Notes: a model not told the origin generated them from the letters alone. A stretch of 64,000 nucleotides of DNA from Acanthosepion pharaonis (GCA_903632075.3 CAHIKZ030005576.1:2570001-2634000), one strand, 5' to 3'. Counted from the first letter of the stretch, positions 46,284-58,140 are shown. Made by a program: numbers and translations.

Positions 46284-46284
<1 letters not shown>
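45601..46284. other. No recognised feature
   Basis: Unassigned sequence; a 108-codon minus frame has no domain. Confidence 0.45.

Positions 46285-46367
<83 letters not shown>
46285..46367. repeat. (TC)n(TA)n microsatellite
   Basis: TC run followed by TA run. Confidence 0.97.
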
Positions 46368-46369
<2 letters not shown>

Positions 46370-46499
46370 TGTGTCATTATGTTCAGCCGGGTTATCTATC
46401 TGTTTATCTATACAATTTTGTTCATACTTCATTCCATGACCAAAGGATTGGTGTTTATCACTCTGTGATCATAAACGTCTACTGGAATTGAAATTTAGC

Positions 46500-46511
46500 A
46501 CACACACACGC

Positions 46512-46591
<80 letters not shown>
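46500..46591. repeat. (CA)n(TA)n microsatellite
   Basis: CA run with a few CG interruptions, then a TA run. Confidence 0.97.
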
Positions 46592-46596
<5 letters not shown>

Positions 46597-46708
46597 AACA
46601 AGCACTGAGGAGTAGCTGAAAATTTTGTCATCTAAAAAAAAAATAAACTTCATTTTCATCTAAATAAAAAAAATTATACAAAGACTATCTTGGTTATCAC
46701 TTAAAATT

Positions 46709-46710
<2 letters not shown>

Positions 46711-46763
<53 letters not shown>

Positions 46764-46837
46764 ATAGATAGATACATATATGTATGTACGTATAAATGGC
46801 CTGTTTTCTAGCGTGAAACAGACTATCGCCATGTCAT
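46711..46837. repeat. (TA)n(TG)n plus repeat G fragment
   Basis: TA tract to about 46743 and TG tract to 46762. Then GCGTGAAACAGACTATCGCC at about 46811, related to repeat G. Confidence 0.85.
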
Positions 46838-46911
46838 CTAAATAAAAAAAAACTATACAAAGTATATATTAAATATTAATTATCACTTTAAATATCTCTC
46901 TATATATTTTC

Positions 46912-47130
46912 CGTTTATACGTTATTTTTATAGATATAACTTATTTAAGTAAGTAAATGCTCTGTTTTTTTTGTTTTTTTTTAATTAAATAGAATTAATT
47001 ACATTTACCGGGATGAATGATCGAGAAATTTCGTATAAAATATGTGCTTCTTCGACAGGAATCGGACCTGTAACCCCAAAGGGACCCATCATTTGATCTG
47101 ATGTGCTGTTAACCATTCAGCCGTAAATAG
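46912..47130 (-). mobile_element. SINE family 3, with tRNA-like head
   Basis: The minus-strand head has A-box-like GGCTGAATGGTTAACAG and B-box-like GGTCCGATTCC about 40 nt apart, the spacing expected in a tRNA. The body (ACGAAATTTCTCGATC, AGCATTTACTTAC, ATCTATAAAAATAAC) matches the copies at 10295-10932. Confidence 0.8.
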
Positions 47131-47193
47131 GCATATCTGTAAAAATAATGCATAAACGGTAAAATATATTAATATAATTGTCGGACGTAATGC

Positions 47194-47198
<5 letters not shown>

Positions 47199-47249
<51 letters not shown>
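47199..47249. repeat. (AT)n microsatellite
   Basis: Uninterrupted AT run. Confidence 0.97.
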
Positions 47250-47252
<3 letters not shown>

Positions 47253-47426
47253 TAAAAGTTATAATCCAGAGTTCTTTAGCATTTATTTTTAAAAAGATTG
47301 TTCGATACGCAGTAGAGAATAATATTATAATTATTATTTAAAAAATTGTATTCATCGCGACATAAAAACCTTTGATTTCGAAACATGGTAATTTCTGTGT
47401 TGCGATGAATACATATTTTTGAATAA

Positions 47427-47459
47427 TAAATATATATATATATATATATTTATATTTTG

Positions 47460-47493
<34 letters not shown>

Positions 47494-47600
47494 CGCTGCT
47501 TTCATGTATGAAACAGACTATCGCCACTCGAGGCAGGCCTTTTATATTTACACACGCTTTATCTCGGATATTGAGTACTTTATCCCAAAAATATAATTGT
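47427..47600 (+). repeat. (TA)n tracts and repeat G, best copy
   Basis: TA tracts at 47427-47449 and 47463-47488, then repeat G in order: GTATGAAACAGACTATCGCC, GAGGCAGGCCTTTTATATTT, GATATTGAGTACTTTATCCC. Confidence 0.8.
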
Positions 47601-48107
47601 TTCATATATGAATGAAGACCAAATGGAAAATATAAAATCGATCGGAAGCTTAAATGCGTTGGTAAAAAATGTTTTCTTTTTGTCTGTATTCATGTTTACA
47701 TATGTATTTTATTTATATCTAAATTTTTGCACACACACACATATATATTTGTTCTTGTCGTATTGCTTATATAATTATTTAAATATTGAGAGAAAAGTTT
47801 GATTTAATGTTAAATTTTAATGAACTATTTGATTAAAATATTGCTTATTTCATTACTTAATAATATTAACTAGGACTTTTACTTTTATGAAGGCACATTA
47901 AATAAATTAATATATTATTATTTGATTAAAAATATTATTTATTTTTTAATAAAATTATTATTTATTTTTTCTGACATTTTCCTTACTTTATTTTATTTAT
48001 TGTGACTTTTTCTTACCCTAACAAAGTACACCTCATGATTTTTCTCCCATGACTTTTCCCTGTGACTTCCAGTGCTCCCAACACCGGATTAACTTTCCTA
48101 CCGCGGT

Positions 48108-48138
<31 letters not shown>

Positions 48139-48426
48139 CTGACCGGTTAGCCGTTGCCAGGAAACACTCAATCCTACCCGCCATGAGAGAAGCCTGGTTC
48201 TTTTGTTTCTTCTCAGAGAACTGCTTGTTGTCACAGTCGAAAGAACATTCAGGTGACAGTTGCTAAATAATCAGAGTTGGTATTATTAATATGGCGCATT
48301 TCTTGGGCTTACTTAAAAACCTGCATAAATTAAGAGACGTGTCAGTTTTGAATGAAATGAAGGTTCGAGTGTTTATGAGTGAATAATTGTTCCCTCTCTC
48401 TATTTCTTTCTATCTTTCTCTCTTGA

Positions 48427-48467
<41 letters not shown>

Positions 48468-49384
48468 GTGAATAAAGAAAGTTATATACAAGTAATGTGG
48501 TCTGAATATTTATTGTATGAAATATACAATTGTGGCACATGGCCTAAAAAAGGGGAGGGGTTGAGGCTGGTCGACACTAACTATCCTATACCTAGCTAAT
48601 CCGATTCGCGACCCATTCACTCATTACAATTTCCACATTCACCATAAAAACTCGTCCGTCACCATTCAATCCTCCATACACCACAATACCGCATCCCCTC
48701 AAGGGGGACCTACAAAACGCGCCCCATGCATTAAAAATTTAATGATTATACATAAAAATCTAATAATGAAGAATGAGAGTGGGGGGAGATGAACCTAATA
48801 ATAAACTAAAACTCAACACAAAGTAAACTCAACATAACATAAGTAATGTGGTCTGTATTGAAATGTGTATGATGTCACAGAAACATGACGAATGCACTTC
48901 TGCTTGCAGTGATGGCGAAACAAATAAATTCACTGAAATAATCCATCACTTTATTAAACAAATCAATACAAGTGAAACGAGAAAGATTAAATACGGGGTA
49001 CTGAAGAAGGGCTGAGGAGGGGGGGTCAAATTTGCCTGACTGCATGGCAATATGTTCTTCTCATGCTTCCGTGACGTCACGCACATTTCAGTCCTGACCA
49101 CAGTTCTTGACTAGACCTAAAATGTTTTAAAACGTATAAATATCAAATAAAATGTAAAAAAAGTCACACACGGCAATTATTAGCGGGGCTGAGGGAGGCG
49201 TCAGTCCTCCTCATCTTTTGCTGAAACTGGGAACTAAACAGAAAACTACATCTGTCCTTTCAGCCTCATTCATAACAATGTTGTTGACCTGAGATGTACC
49301 GTTTGTCTAAATTCGTTACTGCCATTGATTTTCAAAATAAATAAGAAAACTTCATTTTCCGTTTCTTTCCATTGTACTTTTGAT
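47601..49384. other. No gene; (CTAT)n at 48427-48467
   Basis: AT-rich DNA, a poly-T run near 48110-48130 and a tetranucleotide run. 48550-48730 is GC-richer but unassigned. Confidence 0.5.
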
Positions 49385-50250
49385 AACCCTGATAGTCTCT
49401 CCTTGTCGAGGTGGAAGGGCTTTCATGGTTCAATGACTCTGAGAACGATGCCGTCGGGAGTTCTAAACTCATCTTAAGGCTACTCGTGGCGGCATGATCG
49501 AAGACGAGGACCCAGACTAATCGTGACCAACCCGAAAGACCCTAACGATGGAACAAGCGGGTGATAATTAGAAAAGATCTCAACGGTTGAACCAGCGGAT
49601 GAAGAGGGCTACGCGTGACGGACATGCTACAGAAGGCGCCACTCGAAATTATAACAGGGTCAGCGGCAGTCCCTTGCAGTTTCATAACTGGATTCTGCAT
49701 GTCTTATTAACCATATGTATCGTAGAGGAAGGTCATGTGTGGGTCACTTCCTGGAAAGTTGAGGTCCACCTTAAACAAATTCACGCCAGCCACACTTCTC
49801 TTCTGATTTCTTTTCACCTTCAACTCTTGCAAAGCCAAACGGCGATAAAGAATGGATGATGGGAGCAGATTTTGTGGAAACTGTAAGCTTCTAGTCCGAA
49901 ACCTTCACGTTGGCGGTGAATGTAGTCATTAACGTCATCAGCATAAAGGAAGCGATCAGCAAAGAAGACATTAAATTCTTGAATACGCGATAAAGCTGAC
50001 GACGAAAAAACTTTCAGGGATCGTATCTGTTTTTATTCAGGACTTTAATGGAAGATGTCATCTTCACGTGAACATAATACGAGGAGAGATATCGACCAGA
50101 CCGCTTCGTGAAACTAAAACTAAAACACGCAAAAGTTATGAACCACTTGACCCCCAACTTCAGATTAACATCATCCCAGATGAAGACATGCATACAAACT
50201 GATCAAATACAGATTGCATAAAGTCTGAAAACTTCAGCTTGTCTTTTTAA
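49385..50250 (+). mobile_element. Probable LINE family B segment
   Basis: GC-richer block with open frames of up to 90 codons. Its right part (50107-50247) is homologous to 50636-50757 (AAAGTTATG..., CAGATGAAGACA, CAGATTG.ATAAAGT), which leads directly into a clear family B 3' region. The 5' portion is therefore probably family B as well, but no endonuclease motif was identified. Confidence 0.4.
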
Positions 50251-50499
50251 TATATTTAAATTTCAAAATGGGAATTTGGTTTGGTTTGATTTGTTTAACG
50301 GCATATCAATTCCTTATTTAATGCCCAAATTTTCTTTTCTTCTGAGCTTTGATAATTCTTATTTCCAAAAATGTATTGCTGGTAATGTCTTCTACTTTAT
50401 TTTTATTTTTTCGCGTTTTGACCCAAGGTTTTGGGTTCACTATTTGCCAACGTCTGGTACCCTAACCGGTGCTACCAACTTGGCTCAGAGTGGACCTGG

Positions 50500-51395
50500 G
50501 AACCACAGCAATTAAGAGCTGATTCCATGCTCCTCAAAATCTTCAATCTCACGATCAGAGGCCTTACTGCCGGATGTAGTTTATCGTCATACCCAGGACG
50601 ACTCAAAATGGGAAGGATGATCGAAGACATCGTGATACTGAAATTAAAGCATGCAAAAGTTATGTCACTAGACACTCCTGAAGATTAACATTATCTCAGA
50701 TGAAGACAAAATAATCAAACGCAGATTGTATAAAGTGTGGGGTTTTCAACTTTGTCCTCACATGCAAATTACAAGTTAGTGATACCAAAATCAAGCAGGT
50801 ACAACAATTTAAATATCTGAGATGTGCTTTGATAGAGGACGGAAAGTGCGACACTGAAATCCGAGGGCGCATAACGAAAAATGTCTTCCAAAAACTAAGC
50901 AAAGTATTAAGAAACGGGGAAAATTTCGTTAGAAAGTAAGAAAAGAGTATTTAATATCGATCCTCCTGCATTGTTCACCATTCTCCTGGCAGAGAATAGT
51001 GAACAATCTCCTCACAGAGGAAGAAGAGACTTGAAGCAACAGAAATGTGGTTCTACAGAAGGATGCTGAGGATAGACTGGACTGGGCATGTGAACAACCA
51101 TAAAGTTTTAAAAAAAAAATAAAAAAAAAATGACATTCAGAAAGAGAGTGTTGAAATTTCTAGGGCACGTAATAAGGAAAGAGGGCTTAGAGAATTTGAT
51201 ACTCACAAGACATATTGGCGGCAAGAGGGACAGAGAAAACAGCGCATAACAAACGAGCTTGTGTAAATGAATGGCAGTGCAGGGTTTAGGAGAGATAGCA
51301 AAAAGACAAAATTTACTAAAAGCTACAGGGAACAGGAAATTGTGGAGAGCTATGGTCGTTACCGTTTTCAAGGTATACGACACATAAAAGACGTT
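50500..51395 (+). mobile_element. LINE family B, 3' part
   Basis: Contains the RT-thumb-like KQVQQFKYLRCALIEDG, a C-terminal region (CTTGAAGCAACAGAAATGTG), FLGHVIRKEGLENLIL and the terminal GAAATTGTGGAGAGCTATGG. Poly-A-like interruptions near 51108-51130 and frameshifts break it. Confidence 0.78.
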
Positions 51396-51599
51396 GATTT
51401 CAAAATGCGAAGAGTGAGTTTGGAGAAAATGGTGGAAATTACTAAAATGAGTCAACGTGAATGCTTGGGTTATGAAGATATTTTGTCCAAGTCACCGAGA
51501 AGAAGTGAGCTGATATTGGGACCGTTTTGGATATGAAAAAAAAAAAAAGGAAAAAAAAAGAAAGAAAGGCTAGTAGGCCTTTGAAATTAGATAAAAGAA

Positions 51600-52460
51600 A
51601 TCAAAGAAAGCTAATCATTAGGTTATCATTATCCAACGCAAAGCAAACAGCTCGTCAAGTAATGGCTGAAAGCAGCATTACTATTGAAATATCAATTCAT
51701 ATCTTACATATCTATAAGTCTACTATTTGTCCATGCTTAGAATATTGCTGCCACATATGATCCGGTCACCTTGCTATTAACCCTGAGCCCCTTGATAAGA
51801 TCCAAAGAAGAGTCACTAATATTATTGGTTTGGATCTAGCGGCTCAGCATCAGTCACTTTCCCCCACTGTAAGTTTGCCTCTCTGTGTCTTTTCTAAAAA
51901 TACATTCATACTAATTGTTCGAATGAGCTCATCACTATGGTACCTAGATTTTTCGAATTTAAGCGCAACACTAGACTGACGTCGAGATCTCATTCATTTT
52001 TTTTATATAGCCGTAAATTCTATGCTAACAGTTTCTTCTCTTGCACTTCTAGCTGGTGGAAATCCTTTCCGACTCCATGCTTTACAGCCAACTTCAATAT
52101 GCAAAAATTTAAATGCAATGTCAACCGCTATCTATTGTCCTTCTGATTACTATTTCTTCTTCCCACTCATTATTAATGTTTCTGTTCCTAATTCTTCCAC
52201 ACCCTGTAACCCGTTGTCTTAGTGGCTTTACTGCCTTATTTGTGGGACTCCCTTTCGGCTTCCGGCTCTATGCTTTCCAGCCAACTTTAATCTGCCAATA
52301 CTTAAATGCAATGTCAATTTCTATCTAATGTCCATCTAATTACTCTCTTCTCTTTCTGCTCATCATTATTGTTTCTGTTTTTAATTCTTTCACACCCTGT
52401 AACTCTTTGCATTTTAGTGGCCGTACTACCTTGCTTGGGGTAATACTGATTAAGCAAAAA
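51600..52460 (+). mobile_element. LINE family A fragment with duplicated 3' end
   Basis: In frame pieces: ICPCLEYCCHI-stop-SGH, EPLDKIQRRVTNIIGLDLA, LCVFSKNTF. The tail (CCTTTCCGACTCCATGCTTT, AAATTTAAATGCAATGTCAA, 3' UTR CACCCTGTAACCCGTTG) is then repeated once at 52240-52460 (CCCTTTCGGCTTCCGGCTC, TACTTAAATGCAATGTCAA, CACACCCTGTAACTCTTTGC). Confidence 0.8.
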
Positions 52461-52639
52461 GAAGAGTCTAACGTGAAAGTCATCTAAATGGCGACATTGA
52501 AGCAAGAAAGCCATTATTAAAAAAAAGAAAGAAATTGCATAAGACAGAAAAACTGGGCAAACATCTACTTTAAGAAAATAGAAAGTGGGCAAAAGTGATA
52601 TATTGTGAAGAAAGCAAATCAGAACAAAATTCTAATGCA
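52461..52639. other. No recognised feature
   Basis: Linker between a LINE and a Tc1 remnant. Confidence 0.4.
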
Positions 52640-53010
52640 ACAGAGCATGTCCGAAGACAAATTGCTACAAATATACTCTAAAATATACAAGAGAAACTGT
52701 AAAATTTGGTGGGTAGAGGGTTTAATAGTTTAGTGCCGCATCAAAACAAAAGTACAAGAACGTTGATAAAATCGTTGGAACACTGAACAGTGAAAATATA
52801 TAACAATGTTAAAGTCTTACCTATTACCAGATATAGCAGAAGGTGAAACATTTCAACATGGTGGATCACCTGGTCATGCATCGTGTGTAACAAAAGCGTT
52901 TCTTACTGATGAAGACATTGCAGTATTACAATATTGTCCTGCCTAGTGCCCAGACATTAACATAATCGAACTTGTATTACGGTATTAAGACCATGAAACA
53001 CATCGAAAAT
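52640..53010 (+). pseudogene. Tc1-like transposase remnant
   Basis: Decayed DDE transposase. Pieces include TLNSEN, then an in-frame run with FQHGGSPGHAS, VTKAFLTDEDIAVLQ, a stop, and CPDINIIEL. This follows the Tc1 pattern in which a catalytic Asp lies in the FQ.D.A..H motif and Glu in the SPDLNPIE motif. Here the Asp position is Gly, while the Glu remains. Multiple stops are present. Confidence 0.78.
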
Positions 53011-53339
53011 TCTGTCTCGATTGTCCTATCATATCGATTGTATCATCTAGACTTCCGACTTTAAATCTGTTCGGACTGTCGAATGATGGAACAGATAGAA
53101 AACACTTTTCTGACATCGACACCATTATCGCTGCTGAGAGAAAGTAGTTTGTTTATTTTGGTAGAGATTTTTTTACAAGCGCTGACTCCTTTCCGTCGTT
53201 GGTGAAAATGCAGAGCCAATGACGGCAACTAGTTGAGGAAATAGGATTTTGGAGCTGCTCTTTCCAGTGGTATTATTCTGTCTCCCCCTGTCTGCTGTAG
53301 TTTCCGTGGAAATAAATAGAACGCGTTACTTTCGGAGCA

Positions 53340-53830
53340 ACCCGCATAATAATCTAACAAACCTCCTGAAGCTTGTTAATCACAACGAAAAAAAACTGTG
53401 GTTTTCTTGGGTGTTCATCAAGTGGTACGTTCTCAGGAGGAGAGCACCTTTCTCAGAATATTTACGGTGCCAAGCAAAGCAGTCTTCCGAAGCGAGGCAT
53501 TGTTTCGATTTTCTTGGCGTAGGTCTTTAAGTTCGGTGGCATAGGTCCCAACGTCCCGATGCTAACTGAGACAATATTGACCTGAACGTCGCACGTTTTG
53601 GCAATAATCTGGATGCCGGTCTTTTTTTAAGCTTGTTAATTTCTTTGCGCTTGATATTCGATGAGGAGTCATTTTCTTGTTTCTTTGTCAATGACGGTGA
53701 TGTCTGGTTCAGTGGCTTCAAGGACGTGCTCTGTGTTGGATGTGGAAATCCCGCAAGATCTTGACAGTGGCTCTCGGTCACCCCTGGTTTGTGACGTTAC
53801 AATTTCTTGTCGACTTCAAGTCAATACTTC
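53340..53830 (-). mobile_element. LINE family C (R2/R4-like), C-terminal endonuclease remnant
   Basis: The minus strand in shifting frames reads TVKILRDFHIQH, TEHVLEATEPDITVIDKETRK, NVQVNIVSVSIGTLG and KTALLGTVNILRKVL. These match the C-terminal region of non-LTR elements that carry a restriction-like endonuclease; the PD followed by about a dozen residues and an acidic residue fits its active-site pattern. Frameshifts and stops make it inactive. Confidence 0.72.
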
Positions 53831-54406
53831 CTACACAGGCACCAATGTAGATGAGAGGCCTGGTGAGTGGAACCGGGAGGCCGGAACCGTTCGAAAGCCC
53901 TTGATAGTTGTGCTAGCCTGAAGTTCAAAGTCATCGTGACCGAGATGTTCTGGCCTTGTTAAAAAAGTAAAAAATAAAGATAATACCAGATTATGCTCCC
54001 ATCTCCAGAAACTGTAACTAAGGTCCGCTCAGCATAGCTCCAGTATAAAGCACATTGTGGGCTCTGTGGGTTGAGCAAGCGCCTGTAATATGGCGTGGCT
54101 AGCCGTCCTGGAAGACAAGTGTGCTCAGAAACGAGCAGTAACCGGCCATAGGTTGTTGTTGTTGTTGTTATTATTATTATTATTTCAAAGAATTTAAGAG
54201 ATTTTAAAGGTTTCAAATGTAAGAGGGAATATTTGTTTGTAAAAAGTTTGCCTATAGAATTTAAAGATAAAAATGATGATATTCTCTGCATCATTCTCTC
54301 TCATACTCGGGGCGGGGAGTGGCCAGAAATCTTATTTCACTTCTGAATAATGGGACAATTCATTCTTAATATAACACGAGGCATGGCCTGTGCAACTCGA
54401 ACCGAA
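53831..54406. other. No recognised gene
   Basis: Short (GTT)n(ATT)n tract near 54153-54183. Possibly more family C flank, but unassigned. Confidence 0.4.
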
Positions 54407-54522
<116 letters not shown>

Positions 54523-54599
54523 TTTAATTAAAGACGACTGACAAGGTACTGCGATTAAGCTTTTTATTTATTTTTCTTGCGTTCGTATAAGTGTTTTGT

Positions 54600-54700
54600 T
54601 TTTTGGACATAAAGTGTGTCAAAATTGTCCAAATATTTTCTCTATGTCCGAGCACTTTCGGCTATTCTTTTAGCCATTATCAAGAATGATCTTTATTTTT
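54600..54700 (-). repeat. Repeat with CTTGATAA-hairpin-GAAAG motif
   Basis: On the minus strand 54654-54685 reads CTTGATAATGGCTAAAAG then AATAGCCGAAAG, with GGCTA/TAGCC a perfect 5-bp stem. Flank AAATTGTCCAAATATTTTC partly resembles the flank of the 26406 motif in inverted orientation. Confidence 0.5.
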
Positions 54701-54980
54701 AACTGAATGCATGGATCTTTTAAGTATGTATCTCGAGTTATAGGAATGTTTTCGTTTTTTTTCAAATACGGTCAGTAAATTGTGGGCGAGTTCATAGTTG
54801 ATGTCATTGAGTGTGGGCTTTTTTTCTTTTTCTTTTTAGTGCTTCTATTATTCTTAATCATTTTTTACATGTGGTCGAGGCTATTATACTTGTATTTTCT
54901 ACTAGTATGTTGCGGATGGAGTACGATAGGTTTCCATGTGTGTTTAACTTTAATGGACACTAATTGAGCTAGGGTCAGTG

Positions 54981-54982
<2 letters not shown>

Positions 54983-55044
<62 letters not shown>

Positions 55045-55071
55045 GACCTCTGATATAGCTCAATTAGGATA

Positions 55072-55113
<42 letters not shown>

Positions 55114-55120
55114 GCCCATT

Positions 55121-55155
<35 letters not shown>
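54983..55155. repeat. Three (TA)n tracts with short inverted spacers
   Basis: TA tracts at 54983-55040, 55076-55110 and 55124-55155. The sequences beside the first tract, TGAGCTAGGGTCAG and CTGACCTCTGATATAGCTCA, are partly inverted, so the tract may be the loop of a cruciform. Confidence 0.85.
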
Positions 55156-55159
<4 letters not shown>

Positions 55160-55261
55160 ATAAAATTATATCAATATGATTTTTCCATAAAATTATCTCA
55201 TAGAAATTCAAATATATTCATAATTTATGAAGCCTTTTTTTTTTTAAGTTTCAATCTTCTG

Positions 55262-55585
55262 TGTACATGCGATTGACGTAACTGTCATTGGCTCAGGAAA
55301 TGGAATCGGTGAGCAGAGTTCAAATTCCGGTCGACTCTGTTGGGCTCACCTTCACACTAAGGCACTTGGAAAAAACACGAATCCATTTCTTTTTCGTACA
55401 CCCAACTATGGGTTAAATTATTGGGTAGACTGGCCTGTCTAGCAATAAGTGGCGGATAATTTAGAAGAAGGACTACTATACGAACACTTAAACAAGGTAA
55501 TGGGAAACCATTATCTTTCTCAGGAAGTCATTACAACTTACAGATAATAAAGTGAAGAGCTATGATCCTGGAGGGACATAGAATC
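55262..55585 (+). mobile_element. SINE family 2 (copy 2)
   Basis: Head with GAGTTCAAATTCCGG (B-box-like), body CACCCAACTATGGGTTAAAT and AGACTGGCCTG, and tail GTGAAGAGCTATGATCC followed by GGGACATAG. Homologous to 8195-8520; the tail resembles the LINE family B 3' end. Confidence 0.75.
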
Positions 55586-56264
55586 AATTATGTATGCGTG
55601 AGTGAGCGCGTATGGGTACCTATTCATACTTATAGTAGGAAGGTATCTACATACTTTTGTGTATGTGTGTGCGTTCCATCTCGTCTCATATGTCATAAGA
55701 CAAGTGTGGCTAGACTTTTTTTTCGTCTCCGCGCGCGGAGGGATCCAACTAGACAAAGCGTCCGCTGTCGTCTGTGTCATGGTTGCATATAAAAGACGTG
55801 ACCATCCCGACCAGCGCACTTATTTCCCCCCTCCTTACGCGTGCTTGTAGGCGAGAGAAAGAGAAGATGACAACCTAGTAGACTGAAAAATAAAATAAAG
55901 GAAAAGAAAAAGAGAATTACATTTTTTTTCTACCTCGCTGTTGGACTAACAGACATCAAAGGAAAAGGCTCCCAGCCATTTAAATAGAACTCACATTGGT
56001 TGAAAACTCCCACCTGGTGTTTGGAAGGGAAATACAATACTTTCATTGTTGCATAGGATTTTTTTTCTTTTATATTGTTTTATTTTTTGTTTTCATCTTT
56101 GCCATTTGAGAAAAATAACGATAGAAAAGTAAAGAGGAGAGAGGAAAAAGTATCAATAAAAATAAATATATAAACAAAAATAAATGAAGGAGTGTCCTGT
56201 TCGGGCCTCTAGGTATGTTAAAGGAGCAGTCCTCAAACATTTTTATTCCATTTTTTTTAAAGAC
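55586..56264. other. No recognised feature
   Basis: Unassigned; open frames of 70-90 codons overlap each other without a domain. Confidence 0.45.
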
Positions 56265-56690
56265 GTAGATCATGGCTCTCCATAATTTCCTGTCTTTTGT
56301 TGCTATATGTAACTTTTGCCATTCTTTGTCCTTGTTTTTTTTTTCGTTTATTTACATAAACACGTTAAGTAGGTTACGTGTTTCATTCGCTTCACTTGCT
56401 TCTGATTTATCCCGTGGGTGTTAGATTCTCCGAACCCTCTTTCCTCGTTATATGTCTGATAGTTTCAGTCGTCTGTATCAGGTTCCTAGTAGTTCTTATT
56501 TTCCTTAAAACCTCCTCCTTGTTTACATGTTCAATCCATGATATTCTCCGCAGACATCAAGAAATCCGCATCTGTGTCGTTTCAAGTCTCTCCTTCATTG
56601 GTGAAGAAATTGCCTAGTATTCACTCTTATATAGGAGATTAGATATTACATAACTATTCAGCATTCTTTTCCTTGTTTTTACGACATTTT
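56265..56690 (-). mobile_element. LINE family B fragment
   Basis: The minus strand carries the family B 3' region (ATGGAGAGCC, AACAAAAGACAGGAAATTA), AAAGAGGGTTCGGAGAATC, and the EMW region equivalent (GGAGAGACTTGAAACGACAC), in the same order as at 50900-51390. Confidence 0.72.
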
Positions 56691-56774
56691 CCTATCTCAC
56701 TTTGTACGTACTATATTAATTTTTATATATAATCTTAAACGATATTGTTACCATTAGAAAAATCTTCTAAAGTT

Positions 56775-56850
56775 TTCTCATTTTCTTTCGTTCCAAGTAA
56801 CCCCTTGTGTCTTAGTGGCATTATCGCCTTGCTTGGGGTTAATTAATAGA
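56775..56850 (+). mobile_element. LINE family A, extreme 3' end
   Basis: AAGTAACCCCTTGTGTCTTA, GTGGCATTATCGCCTTGC and TTGGGGTTAATTAATAG match the family A 3' UTR end at 52410-52450. Confidence 0.65.
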
Positions 56851-57514
56851 AAAGAAACAATTGGAACACAAAGAACAAGTTAGCAATAAGTGTAGGTATG
56901 TCTAAAAACTCGCTAAAAAAAGAGGCTACATGATGAAACAATGCCCAAATCATAATAAAAACATTTTGTTGTCAAGATTTTTGTGTTATTATTAGGATGA
57001 AAGACCAAAGGATTTTTTTTTATGTAAAAACTATTTTTGTTTTATCCTTTTTGAAATTTTTGTATTTTACGTCAACGCGGGACTTTACATTTGTACGGGA
57101 AATGTGAGCGTCTTTCTGCGGTGAAAACAACATTGATTTGGAAATTCTTGAAAAAATCAAATAATTGTTGGATTTTAATTTAATTATTTTGAAACATTTA
57201 TTTTTTTAAAATCTTTGTAAAAATTTTTTTTTTTACATTTCTTACTCCTCACTCATTTAATTTTATGAAATTTTGAGAAATTCTCTCTTTTTTTTTTTTT
57301 TTTTTTTGTATGGCTTAATGTTAATATTTTATATTATCTCCAAGTCCGTGGAGAATTTAAGCCATGAAATTTTCTTTGGTATAACAAGACCTCCAGTTAC
57401 AGAAAATCTATTCTAAATAGTATAAAATGCACAAAAAACTCGAACATTATTTAATTAGGAAAGCTTTTAATTGCTTTGACGAAGAAAATATATTATGGAA
57501 ACCCTCGGACAGAT
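56851..57514. other. AT-rich DNA, no gene seen
   Basis: T-rich runs near 57290-57307; nothing recognised. Confidence 0.45.
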
Positions 57515-57645
57515 TATCGACGGACATTTCACCAACGGACATTTCACTGATGGATATTTGGCCAAACGAACATTTCACCTCCAAACATTTGGCCAAACGG
57601 ACATTTCACCGAACGGAAATTTACATCGAACATTTCACCGAATGA
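57515..57645. repeat. Short tandem array of CGGACATTTCACC-type units
   Basis: Units of about 15-17 bp related to ACGGACATTTCACCGA and its variant AACATTTGGCCAAA are repeated seven or eight times with drift. Both overlapping plus frames stay open by chance. Confidence 0.75.
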
Positions 57646-58140
57646 TTACTTGCTTCTCTTTAAATAATTTCATCTTCTGTTTTTAGTTGCCCTCACAAAG
57701 TCCTATCAATATCTGTCAATATGGACAAATTTATAGATATAAGTAGAAAAAAGATTCCAATTAATTCATTTTCGGTTTGGAATACGGAAAAGTATTTTGC
57801 TTATTGGAAATATTACATTTAATCGATTAGTGTTGAACCAAAATTAAAATTAAAACGTCAAAATTTTTTTTTCATTTTTAAATGCATTTTAAACTTGAAA
57901 ATCGTCTGATTTTGGAGGTACCTAAGTAAAAGAAGAGTGGATATGTTTTTTTGGCAAATGAACTCTGAATGAAGAAATTTCTTTTCGACAATGCAAACTG
58001 CAAGTCTGTGACCAAAGAGAGAAAATATCCGTATTTTTTAATTACACATGTTGTTGAAAACATTGCTTCACATAGATATGCGGTGAGAAAATGGGAGCAG
58101 AATGTTCAGAGCCATTTTGGGTACATATCACCCTTTTTAA
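57646..58140. other. No recognised feature
   Basis: AT-rich sequence immediately upstream of a SINE. Confidence 0.45.
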
